Source: Caulobacter sp. 602-1 (lineage in GTDB: Bacteria > Pseudomonadota > Alphaproteobacteria > Caulobacterales > Caulobacteraceae). From it: 64,000 nucleotides of DNA. This document shows positions 24,854 through 32,446 of this stretch, piece after piece. Under the pieces are notes generated by a model that was not told the DNA's origin, ran no database searches, and worked only from the letters and a program-made list of their open reading frames with translations. The DNA lies in the NCBI RefSeq assembly GCF_003931565.1, contig NZ_RRYI01000004.1, positions 496,001 through 560,000 of the forward strand. The letters run 5' to 3'. The translations under genes and the position numbers were made by a program. Every line of letters starts with the position of its first letter. The first letter of the stretch is position 1.

Positions 24854-24874
24854 GTTGGGGCAGGGGAGCCACCT

Positions 24875-27676
24875 ATGTCGACGCTATATCCCGTTCGAGC
24901 CGCGCGCCCGAACCTGAAGACCATTCTGTTGGCGACCGTCGCGGCGCTGGCCGTTGGCGCTCATTCATCGGCCGTGTTCGCGCAACAGACCGCCAATGAA
25001 TCGGCCGCGGCCGACACGGTCGACGCGGTCGTGGTCACCGGCTTCCGCAAGTCGCTGAGCGACGCGCGCGCCATCAAGCGCGACTCGGTCATCCAGAAGG
25101 ACGTGATCGTCGCCGAAGACATGGCGAAGTTCCCGGAACTGAACCTGGCCGAGTCGCTGCAGCGCCTGCCGGGCGTGCAGATCACCCGCGAGGCCGGCGA
25201 AGGTCGCCGCATTTCGCTGCGGGGCCTGGGTCCCGACTTCGCCCGCGTGCAGCTGAACGGCATGGAAGTGCTGGGCAATGTCGACTCGGCGCAGGACAGC
25301 CGCGGCCAGCGCTCGCGCGACCGCGCCTTCGACTTCAACATCTTCGCCTCGGAACTGTTCTCGAAGGTCGAGGTCGAGAAGACCTTCCAGGCCGCCCAGA
25401 ACGAGGGCGGCATGGCCGGCACGGTCGGCCTGTTCACCGGCAAGCCGTTCGACTACGCGCCCGGCGCCAAAGGCGCCATCTCGGTCAAGGCCGGCACCAA
25501 CCAATATACCAAGGACACCCAGCCGCGCGTCGCCGGCCTGTTCAGCTACAACTGGGACAACAGGTTCGGCGTGGCGGTGTCGGTCGCCTACAGCAAGCGC
25601 GAGACCACCGAGCAGGGTCACAACACCTATAACTACGACAAGCTGAGCGCCTCGGACATGGGCAAGCTGGTCGCCAACGGCTTGGACATCTCCCACCTGT
25701 CCGCCGCGCAGCAGGCCAAGTTCCTGTCCGGCGACCTGTATATCGCGGACGGCAACCGCATCTCCTCCTGGAACTCGAAGGCCGAGCGCCTGGGTCTGAC
25801 GGGCGCCGTGCAGTGGAAGCCGGCGGACAATCTCCTCCTGACGCTGGACGTGTTGCACGGCGAGTTCACGACCCACCGCAACGAATATCACCTGGCCACG
25901 CGGCCGCTGGGGTCGGGGACGAAGTCCTTCGCGTTCGACACCCCGGCCGGGGGGGTCTGGCCGTCGCAGTTCCAGAAGGGTTCGGTGCTCAACAACCTGG
26001 CGTGGGACAGCAGCAACTACGTCACCATGACCGATGTCACGGGCACGACCTTCGGCAGCGAGCATCGCCGGTCGTTGAACGAAAACCGCTTCAACCAGGT
26101 CGCGCTGACCGGCAAGTGGGACCTGTCCGATCGCCTCAAGATCGATGGTCACGTCGGCTACGAGAAGTCGACCTACAAGACCCCCTATGACGACAAGCTG
26201 TATATGCGCGCCAAGGGCAATATGGTCGCCAACTATGGCGCTGATGGCCAATCGGCGACGTTCTCCTACCCGAATTTCGACGCCACCAACCCGGCGAACT
26301 ACGCGTTGGATTCCTTCTACTATCGTGGCTTCAACAACCAGTCGGAACTGAAGGAAGGCGTGCTGAACGCCCAGTATGCGCTGAACGACACGTGGACCCT
26401 GCGCGCTGGCGTGGCCTACCACAAGTTCACGCAAGGCGGCCGGGACCTGTTCTATGACGACAACGTCAATGGCACCCGATCCAAGATGCGCGGCGCGTCG
26501 GTCACCGGCCTGGTCTCCGTGTTCACCAACGCGTTCGGTTCGTGGCTGGTCGGCGACTACGACAAGACCTTCGCCAAGTTCAACGAGTACCACCGCTTCG
26601 GTCCGAACAAGGACGGCACGGGCGGCGCGCTGCAGGACATCGAGAACGTCTACGAGACCTCGGAAGAGACCGTGTCCGAGTATGTGCAGGCGGACTGGGA
26701 CAGCGACCTCTTCGGCAAGCGCTTCCGCGGTAATATCGGCCTGCGCGGCTATCAGACCGACACGCACGGCACCGGCTGGATTCAGGGGGACGCTTACGCC
26801 TATCTGGGCACGACGGACGTGAAGGGCAGCTATGACGGCGTACTGCCGGCCATGAACTCGGTGCTGGAACTGACGCCGCAGGTGCTGGTGCGCTTCTCCG
26901 CCACGCAAAATCTGAACCGTCCGGGTCTGGGCTCGATGGCGGCCAAGGGCAGCGCCTTCCAGTCCGACAGCGGCGACATCACGGCCTCGCGCGGCAACCC
27001 CAACCTGAAGCCCTATAAGGACAGCACGCTGGACCTGGCGGCGGAATACTACTTCGGCCAGGACGGGCTGCTGTCGGCCAGCGTGTTCCACAAGAGCCTG
27101 AAGAACTTCATCGGTACGCAGACGCTCGAGAACGTGCCGTTCAGTCAGACCGGCGTGCCCTACACCACGATCCCGGGCGCGACGGCTACTTCGATCGTCA
27201 AAGAGTTCGAGATGCCGATCAACATCGCCGGCACGAAGCAGTTGACTGGCGTGGAACTGGCTGCGCAAGGCCAGTTCTCGTTCCTGCCGGCGCCGTTCGA
27301 CAAGCTGGGCGCGGTGGTGAACTATACCTATGTGGACGCCGACGAGGCGCTCACCGGCATTTCGAACACCAGCTATAACGCCACGCTCTACTATGAAACC
27401 GAGCGCTGGGGACTGCGGGGCTCCTTGAGCCATCGCAACAAGTGGTTCACCGGCCATAGCGACAGCCTGATGAGCGCCAGCACGCGAGGGTTCCAGGGTT
27501 CCACCTATGTGGACGCCTCGGCCTTCGTCAACGTCTCCAGCGCGCTGCAGCTGACGCTGAATGCGATCAACCTGACGAACCAGAAGGACACCCAGTTCTG
27601 GGGGCAGAACGAGTATCTCTATAACCAGACCCAGAGCGGTTCGACCTACATGGTCGGTCTTCGCTACAAGTTCTAA
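24875..27676 (+). CDS. TonB-dependent receptor (Xanthomonas/Caulobacter type)
   Basis: 933 residues. Signal peptide to about residue 37 (ending SSAVFAQ), TonB-box region VDAVVVTGFRKSLSDA, plug domain with LAESLQRLPGVQITREAGEG, RRISLRGLGPDFARVQLNGM and VEVEKTFQAAQNEGGMAGTV, then a barrel ending in MVGLRYKF. These features match the TonB_Xanth_Caul branch (TIGR01782), which often imports complex organic substrates. Two operator-like sites upstream match those of the phosphonate island 10 kb away. I therefore infer uptake of a phosphonate-bearing molecule; a glycan is the alternative. A terminator hairpin follows directly. Confidence 0.92.
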   Translation: MSTLYPVRAARPNLKTILLATVAALAVGAHSSAVFAQQTANESAAADTVDAVVVTGFRKSLSDARAIKRDSVIQKDVIVAEDMAKFPELNLAESLQRLPGVQITREAGEGRRISLRGLGPDFARVQLNGMEVLGNVDSAQDSRGQRSRDRAFDFNIFASELFSKVEVEKTFQAAQNEGGMAGTVGLFTGKPFDYAPGAKGAISVKAGTNQYTKDTQPRVAGLFSYNWDNRFGVAVSVAYSKRETTEQGHNTYNYDKLSASDMGKLVANGLDISHLSAAQQAKFLSGDLYIADGNRISSWNSKAERLGLTGAVQWKPADNLLLTLDVLHGEFTTHRNEYHLATRPLGSGTKSFAFDTPAGGVWPSQFQKGSVLNNLAWDSSNYVTMTDVTGTTFGSEHRRSLNENRFNQVALTGKWDLSDRLKIDGHVGYEKSTYKTPYDDKLYMRAKGNMVANYGADGQSATFSYPNFDATNPANYALDSFYYRGFNNQSELKEGVLNAQYALNDTWTLRAGVAYHKFTQGGRDLFYDDNVNGTRSKMRGASVTGLVSVFTNAFGSWLVGDYDKTFAKFNEYHRFGPNKDGTGGALQDIENVYETSEETVSEYVQADWDSDLFGKRFRGNIGLRGYQTDTHGTGWIQGDAYAYLGTTDVKGSYDGVLPAMNSVLELTPQVLVRFSATQNLNRPGLGSMAAKGSAFQSDSGDITASRGNPNLKPYKDSTLDLAAEYYFGQDGLLSASVFHKSLKNFIGTQTLENVPFSQTGVPYTTIPGATATSIVKEFEMPINIAGTKQLTGVELAAQGQFSFLPAPFDKLGAVVNYTYVDADEALTGISNTSYNATLYYETERWGLRGSLSHRNKWFTGHSDSLMSASTRGFQGSTYVDASAFVNVSSALQLTLNAINLTNQKDTQFWGQNEYLYNQTQSGSTYMVGLRYKF

Positions 27677-27699
27677 GACGACCGAACTCGATCAATACC

Positions 27700-27742
27700 G
27701 CGCCCCGACCCGCCTTTCCGGCGGGGAGGGGCGCCCCCTTTT
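27700..27742 (+). terminator. intrinsic terminator after second receptor
   Basis: An almost perfect stem pairs GCGCCCC-GA-CCCGCC with GGCGGG-GA-GGGGCGC around a TTTCC loop and is followed by CCCCTTTT. This is the best Rho-independent terminator in the window. It begins 23 bases after the receptor stop and ends 14 bases before the next gene's chosen start, so the downstream operon depends on read-through or an unseen promoter. Confidence 0.8.
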
Positions 27743-27756
27743 GCGTGGGCTCGAAC

Positions 27757-28395
27757 GTGATTGTCTCCCATCGCCATCGCTTCATTTTCGCCGCGGTGCC
27801 CAAGACGGGCACCCATTCGGTGCGACGCGCCCTGCGCGATCAGCTTGGCGACGAGGATGTCGAACAGGTCGGGCTGTTCCTCAACAAGCGCTTCCCCTGG
27901 CAGGACCTGGCTGAGATCCAGCATGGCCATCTGTCACTGCAGCAGGTCAGGCCGTATCTGGGAGAGGACGCTTTCGGCGGCTATTTCAAGTTCGCCTTCG
28001 TCCGCAACCCGTTCGACCGTTTCGTGTCCTATTGCGCCTTCATGCTGCGCGGCGGCGATGCCTTCCAGCAGCGCCCGCGCGATGTGATGCGCCACTTTCT
28101 CTTCGCCGAGCCACCGGAGCAGCACATCCTGTTCAAGCCGCAGGCCTCGCTACTGGTCGACGACGACGGCGCGACCCTGCTGACCGACGCGATCGGCCGG
28201 GTCGAGGACATGCAGGGATCCTACGAGACCATCTGCGCCCGCATCGGCATTCCCTCCCAGCCGCTCGAGCGCGTCAACGGCAGTCAGCACGGCGACTATC
28301 GCCAGTACTACGATCAGGCCCTGATCGACGGCGTCGCGGCCCGCTACGCCCAGGATCTGGAGCTGTTCGGCTACACTTTCGACGGCCCGCGATGA
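27757..28395 (+). CDS. sulfotransferase family 2-like protein
   Basis: About 212 residues. The N-terminal MIVSHRHRFIFAAVPKTGTH contains the 5'-phosphosulfate loop PKTGTHS, and FAFVRNPFDRFVSYCAF is the 3'-phosphate-binding segment of the PAPS-dependent sulfotransferase superfamily. It may sulfate a carbohydrate or protein, but many bacterial members are uncharacterised. I prefer GTG 27757, where the conserved strand begins; GTG 27745 gives four extra residues. First gene of a coupled four-gene run, overlapping the next start as ATGA. It begins immediately after a terminator. Confidence 0.75.
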   Translation: MIVSHRHRFIFAAVPKTGTHSVRRALRDQLGDEDVEQVGLFLNKRFPWQDLAEIQHGHLSLQQVRPYLGEDAFGGYFKFAFVRNPFDRFVSYCAFMLRGGDAFQQRPRDVMRHFLFAEPPEQHILFKPQASLLVDDDGATLLTDAIGRVEDMQGSYETICARIGIPSQPLERVNGSQHGDYRQYYDQALIDGVAARYAQDLELFGYTFDGPR

Positions 28396-29012
28396 GCGCC
28401 ATGCCGGCCGCCAATCCGCGCAAGACCGCGGCGGTCCGCAAGCTCGGCCCCGTTGATATCGCCGACCTGCGGGCGGCCGTGCTGGCGATCCCCGAGGATA
28501 TCTGGGCGGCGGAGAACGCCGGCAAGCCCAACCGGTTCGAGGCGCTGGGCGCGACCCGTCACATCGTCTTCCGTTTCATCGACAGTCCGCGCGACTGGCG
28601 CGGGTCGCACGATCGTCCGGCCTGGGCCGCATGGCGCGATCGGCTGGAGCCGGTGCTCGCCCAGGCAGTGCGCGACTACGGCTATGCGCGCGGACTGTTT
28701 CCGCGGGTGATGCTGGCCAGCATGCCGCCGGGCGGGGTGATCCATCCGCACATCGACGCCAACCCCGCCGCGAAATGGCCGCACAAGATCCACGTGCCGC
28801 TGACGACCAATCCGGGTGTGGTGTCGTTCTTCGGCGGCGAAGAGCGCCATTTCCCCGTGGGCGAGGCGGTGGAGGTCGACAACCTCGGTCCGCACTGGGT
28901 GCGCAACGACGGCGACACCGACCGCATCCACCTGATCTTCGAATATTACGACGCCGACCAGCCAGATCCGGACTGGCTGGCGCCGTTCCTGGCGGCGAGC
29001 GTGGCGCGGTGA
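28392..29012 (+). CDS. aspartyl/asparaginyl beta-hydroxylase-like 2OG-Fe(II) oxygenase
   Basis: 206 residues with the AspH-family double-stranded beta-helix. Predicted iron ligands are His120 and Asp122 (IHPHIDAN) and His168 (LGPHWVRN), with Arg178 in DRIHLIFEYYD binding 2-oxoglutarate. It would hydroxylate a peptide side chain or a small substrate in the cytoplasm. Start overlaps the upstream sulfotransferase stop, and its stop overlaps the next start (GTGA), so translation is coupled. Alternative idea: it could hydroxylate a phosphonate for the HD oxygenase at 31849, but known enzymes of that step belong to a different oxygenase family. Confidence 0.8.
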   Translation: MSAMPAANPRKTAAVRKLGPVDIADLRAAVLAIPEDIWAAENAGKPNRFEALGATRHIVFRFIDSPRDWRGSHDRPAWAAWRDRLEPVLAQAVRDYGYARGLFPRVMLASMPPGGVIHPHIDANPAAKWPHKIHVPLTTNPGVVSFFGGEERHFPVGEAVEVDNLGPHWVRNDGDTDRIHLIFEYYDADQPDPDWLAPFLAASVAR

Positions 29013-30910
29013 AGGAACGCGACGCCTTGCTGCGCGAGGCCCAGGGCCTGCGCGCCAGCCAGCGTGTCCCGGACGCCCTGGCCACGTTGGCGCGGCTGGA
29101 GGCGCTGAATCCCGGGTTCGGCCGCCTTCACCAGGAACGGGGGCACTGCCACATCCTGCTGCGCGATGGGCCGGCGGCGATCGAGGCGCTGCGTGAGGCC
29201 GTGCGTCTCAACCCGAGCCTGCCGGCCAGCTGGGATATGCTGGAACAGCTCTACCGCATGGCGGGCGACGCCGCTCAGGCGGCGACGGCGGCTCAGCATC
29301 TGGCGATCCTGAAGCAGCTGCCGCCAGCGGTGGTGATGGCCAACAGCCTGTTGGCCGATGGCGACCTGGAACCGGCGGAGGCGGTCCTGCGCGACTACCT
29401 GCGCCAGGACCATCTCAATGTCGGCGCCTTGCGCCTGTTCGCCCGGATTCGTCTGGAGCGTGGCGATCTCGCCGAGGCGGAAGCGCTGCTGCTGTCGGTG
29501 GTCGAACGCGCGCCGGACTATCATGCGGCCCGCTTCGACTACGGGATGGTGCTGTTGCAGCGGCAGAAGCCGGCACAGGCGCGGCGGGAAGCCGAGCGGC
29601 TGCTGCGAGACGATCCCGACAACCGCGACTACCTCAAGCAGTACGGCGCGGCCTGCGTCGCGCTGGGCGACCACGAGCCGGTCATCGACGTCTATGCGCG
29701 GCTGCTGGACGGTCTGCCCCCGACGGGACCGGAGGTCGCCGACCTGCGCCTGTGGCGAGCCAACGCCTTGAAGGTCACAGGGCGGCAGGCCGAGGCCATC
29801 GCCGACTACCAGGCCTCGCTGGCGGCGCGGCCGGATAACGGCGTGGCCTGGTTCAGTCTCGCCAACCTCAAGACCTATCGCTTCTCCGACGACGAGGTCG
29901 CGCGGATGAGCGTTCTGGAGGCTCGGAACGATCTCCAGGACATGGACCGCGTCTATCTGGGGTTCGCCCTGGGCAAGGCGCTGGAAGACCGGGGCGACCA
30001 TGAGGCCTCGTGGCGATCCTACGCGCGCGGCAACGCGGTGCGCCGCGGTCTCGGTCGCTGGCGGCCGGAGGTGGCGGAAGCTCACGCGGCCCGGCTGAAA
30101 CAGGTTTTCACCGCCAAGGTCTTCGCCGAACGCGCCGGCTGGGGCCTGGAGGATCCGGCGCCCATCTTCATCCTGGGCCTGCCGCGGTCGGGTTCGACCC
30201 TGATCGAGCAGATCCTGGCCTCCCATTCCCAGGTTGAGGGGACGCAGGAGCTGACCGAGATCGGCCGTTATGCCGCCGAGCTGTGCGGCAGCGATGCGGA
30301 CTGCGGCTTGCCGCTGGACCCCGAGGCGCTGCTGGATCTGACGGCCGAAGGGGCGAGGGCGCTGGGCGAACGCTTTCTGACCGAGACGCGGACCTATCGC
30401 CGGCTGGGCCGGCCTTTCTTCGTCGACAAGATGCCGAACAATTTCTGGCACATCGGACTGATCCACCTGATCCTGCCGAGCGCGACGATCCTCGACGTCC
30501 GGCGCGAGCCGATGGCCTGCGGTTTCAGCAACCTCAAGCAACTTTTCGGGACGACGAACCAGGAATTCACCTATGGCGTCGACGATATCGCCCGCTACTA
30601 CCGGACCTATCTCGACGTCATGCGGCACTGGAACGCGGTGCTGCCGGGGCGAGTGCTGAGGGTCGCGTACGAAGACATGGTCGAGGATCTCGAGGGCGGC
30701 GTGCGCCGGATGGTGGACCATGCCGGATTGCCGTTCGAACCGGCCTGCCTGACCTTCCACGAAACGCGCCGTAGCGTGCGCACGCCAAGCTCCGAACAGG
30801 TGCGTCAGCCTCTCGGGAGAGACGGACTGACCCAGTGGCGGAACTACGCCCCGTGGCTGGAACCGCTTCGACAGGCGCTGGGCGGCGCCGTGACCGACTA
30901 CAAGGACTAA
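29009..30910 (+). CDS. TPR-repeat sulfotransferase family protein
   Basis: 633 residues. The first roughly 370 are tetratricopeptide-like repeats (LREAVRLNPSLPASWDMLEQ, YQASLAARPDNGVAWFSLAN). From about residue 380 a sulfotransferase domain begins with PIFILGLPRSGSTLIEQILA, the 5'-phosphosulfate loop, and continues through ILDVRREPMACGFSNLKQLF, the 3'-phosphate site. Such fusions are common beside TonB-dependent receptors in Caulobacter and sphingomonads, without a settled function. GTG 29009 is the only good start and overlaps the previous stop. The repeats suggest recognition of a protein or peptide partner. Confidence 0.8.
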   Translation: MKERDALLREAQGLRASQRVPDALATLARLEALNPGFGRLHQERGHCHILLRDGPAAIEALREAVRLNPSLPASWDMLEQLYRMAGDAAQAATAAQHLAILKQLPPAVVMANSLLADGDLEPAEAVLRDYLRQDHLNVGALRLFARIRLERGDLAEAEALLLSVVERAPDYHAARFDYGMVLLQRQKPAQARREAERLLRDDPDNRDYLKQYGAACVALGDHEPVIDVYARLLDGLPPTGPEVADLRLWRANALKVTGRQAEAIADYQASLAARPDNGVAWFSLANLKTYRFSDDEVARMSVLEARNDLQDMDRVYLGFALGKALEDRGDHEASWRSYARGNAVRRGLGRWRPEVAEAHAARLKQVFTAKVFAERAGWGLEDPAPIFILGLPRSGSTLIEQILASHSQVEGTQELTEIGRYAAELCGSDADCGLPLDPEALLDLTAEGARALGERFLTETRTYRRLGRPFFVDKMPNNFWHIGLIHLILPSATILDVRREPMACGFSNLKQLFGTTNQEFTYGVDDIARYYRTYLDVMRHWNAVLPGRVLRVAYEDMVEDLEGGVRRMVDHAGLPFEPACLTFHETRRSVRTPSSEQVRQPLGRDGLTQWRNYAPWLEPLRQALGGAVTDYKD

Positions 30911-30913
30911 CCG

Positions 30914-31852
30914 ATGCGGCTGTCGCGGCCCTTCTTCCAGATTCCCGTGCTCTTCGACGTGGCGCGCCTGCAGGCCGAGGTCGCCGCGTTGCCGGGCGAG
31001 GCCTGGGTTGCGCATCCGGATCGCCTGCCGGGCAACAGCGCGGCGCGCCTGATCAGCGCCGGCGGGGGCGAGACCGACGCCGTGCACGGACAGATGCTGG
31101 CGACACGCTGGCTGCAGAGCATGCCCTACCTTCAACAGGTCCTGGCGGGCTTCGGCGTAGTCTGGAGCCGCTCGCGACTGATGCGCCTGGCGGCAGGCGC
31201 CGACGTGCCCGAGCACGCCGACATCAACTACCACTGGCACACGCGGGTGCGGGTCCACATTCCGGTCTTCACCCAGCCGGCGGTGCGCTTCCATTGCGAT
31301 GGCGAGGCGGTGCACATGGCCGCCGGCGAGGCCTGGATCTTCGACAACTGGCGCCGGCACCATGTCGAGAACAGAGCCAGCGCCGAGCGTATCCATCTGG
31401 TCGCGGACACCACGGGCACGGCGGCGTTCTGGCGGCTCGCCTGCGGGCCGACGCCGCCGCGCGCGCAATGGCGGACGTTGGCCTGGGATCCCGGCGCCAG
31501 CCCGGAGCTGCTCACCGAGGATGGCCAGCGCTCGCCCGTGATGCCCGCCGCCGAGGCTCAGTGGCTGATCGACGACCTGTGCGCGGAACTGGCGATCACC
31601 GACGACACGGCCGCCGCCAGGGCGCGCGCGGCGCGGTTCGGCAAGCTGCTGGAGAGCTTCCTGTTCGACTGGCGCCAGCTGTGCGCGCTCCACGGCGTCG
31701 GCGGGCGGGGGCTCGAGGACTTTCGGCGGCTGGCCGGCGCCGTGCGCGAAGCCGCCGGACCGTTGGCCGAGGGACTGGTGATGCGCACCAACGACGCCAG
31801 CGCGCTGCTGGTGCTGGAAAAGCGCGTGCTGCAACACCTGGTCGTGGATTAG
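30914..31852 (+). CDS. aspartyl/asparaginyl beta-hydroxylase-like protein
   Basis: 312 residues. The catalytic part carries His101 and Asp103 (VPEHADINYHWH), a distal histidine pair in DNWRRHHVENR (His150 the likely ligand) and Arg159 in AERIHLVAD, the AspH-family pattern. The C-terminal third, from about residue 200, is an additional alpha-rich domain I do not recognise. It lies three bases after the TPR-sulfotransferase and completes the four-gene operon. Its stop overlaps the convergent HD oxygenase stop by four bases. Substrate unknown: peptide asparagine/aspartate by family, a phosphonate by speculative context. Confidence 0.75.
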   Translation: MRLSRPFFQIPVLFDVARLQAEVAALPGEAWVAHPDRLPGNSAARLISAGGGETDAVHGQMLATRWLQSMPYLQQVLAGFGVVWSRSRLMRLAAGADVPEHADINYHWHTRVRVHIPVFTQPAVRFHCDGEAVHMAAGEAWIFDNWRRHHVENRASAERIHLVADTTGTAAFWRLACGPTPPRAQWRTLAWDPGASPELLTEDGQRSPVMPAAEAQWLIDDLCAELAITDDTAAARARAARFGKLLESFLFDWRQLCALHGVGGRGLEDFRRLAGAVREAAGPLAEGLVMRTNDASALLVLEKRVLQHLVVD

Positions 31853-32424
31853 GTCCCGTCCGCGCGGTCGATCAGGTCGCGGAGGAGGTCGTGATAGGTC
31901 GCCAGGCCCGCCACCTCGGCGTCGGGCGCCTTGCCGGCCTCGTCGTAGCCGCGCAATCGCAGGGCGCTGTGCGCCGCCGGATCGGCCAGGAAGTCGTCGA
32001 TCTCGGCCGCCGACATCGGGCCGCCCTGCAGGGCCAGGCTCTGCAGCGAAGCGGGGCTAAGACGTTCCAGATAGGCCGGATCGACCGAGACCCGATAGCG
32101 CTTGGCCGCCACGTGCAGGCGGATCGGTTCGGTGACCGCCGGACTGAAAACGCGGGCCAGATAGCCGGCGCCGATGTGTTCGTGGCGGGTGTCGATGCCC
32201 AGGTCGGCGGCGTTCTCGCCGATCTTCTGCATCAGGTGGCCGACGTCGTGCAGCAGGGCGGCGGCGACCAGTTCGGGCGGGGCGTTTTCCAGCTTGGCGT
32301 GGTGCGCGGTCTGCAGCGCGTGCTCCAGTTGGCTGACGCCTTCACCGTAGTGCAGATCGCCCAGACGGGTGAACAGGTCTGTCAGTTCGGCCAGAAAGGC
32401 GTCGGCGGCGGGACGAGTGGTCAT
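31849..32424 (-). CDS. PhnZ/TmpB-like HD-domain oxygenase of phosphonate degradation
   Basis: 191 residues resembling the phosphonate-degradation-associated HD proteins (TIGR03276), whose studied members PhnZ and TmpB are mixed-valent di-iron oxygenases that cleave the C-P bond of 1-hydroxy-aminoethylphosphonates. Visible motifs are LHYGEGVSQLEHALQTA (Tyr and Glu of the substrate lid plus the first metal His), AAALLHDVGHLM (HD pair) and RHEHIGAGYLARVF, then RLHVAAKRY. Expected products are phosphate plus glycine or a betaine. It lies 22 bases downstream of the phospholipase C gene, so both share the operator at 34596. The usual hydroxylase partner PhnY/TmpA is not seen in the window. Confidence 0.82.
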   Translation of the reverse strand: MTTRPAADAFLAELTDLFTRLGDLHYGEGVSQLEHALQTAHHAKLENAPPELVAAALLHDVGHLMQKIGENAADLGIDTRHEHIGAGYLARVFSPAVTEPIRLHVAAKRYRVSVDPAYLERLSPASLQSLALQGGPMSAAEIDDFLADPAAHSALRLRGYDEAGKAPDAEVAGLATYHDLLRDLIDRADGT

Positions 32425-32446
32425 GGACTATCCGTGTACTGAAGGC

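Larger units (their letters stand above)
24351..24874. other. 524-base intergenic region upstream of second receptor
   Basis: The longest gap in the window, and visibly less GC-biased than its surroundings from about 24540 on. It contains two candidate GntR/UTRA operators (24564-24575 and 24842-24853) and the receptor ribosome site GGGGAG. A 43-codon open frame at 24657-24788 (start MRLGVHPYAMKFARKG) matches nothing I recognise, has no clear ribosome site, and may be chance or a gene remnant. No tRNA or riboswitch was identified. Confidence 0.5.
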
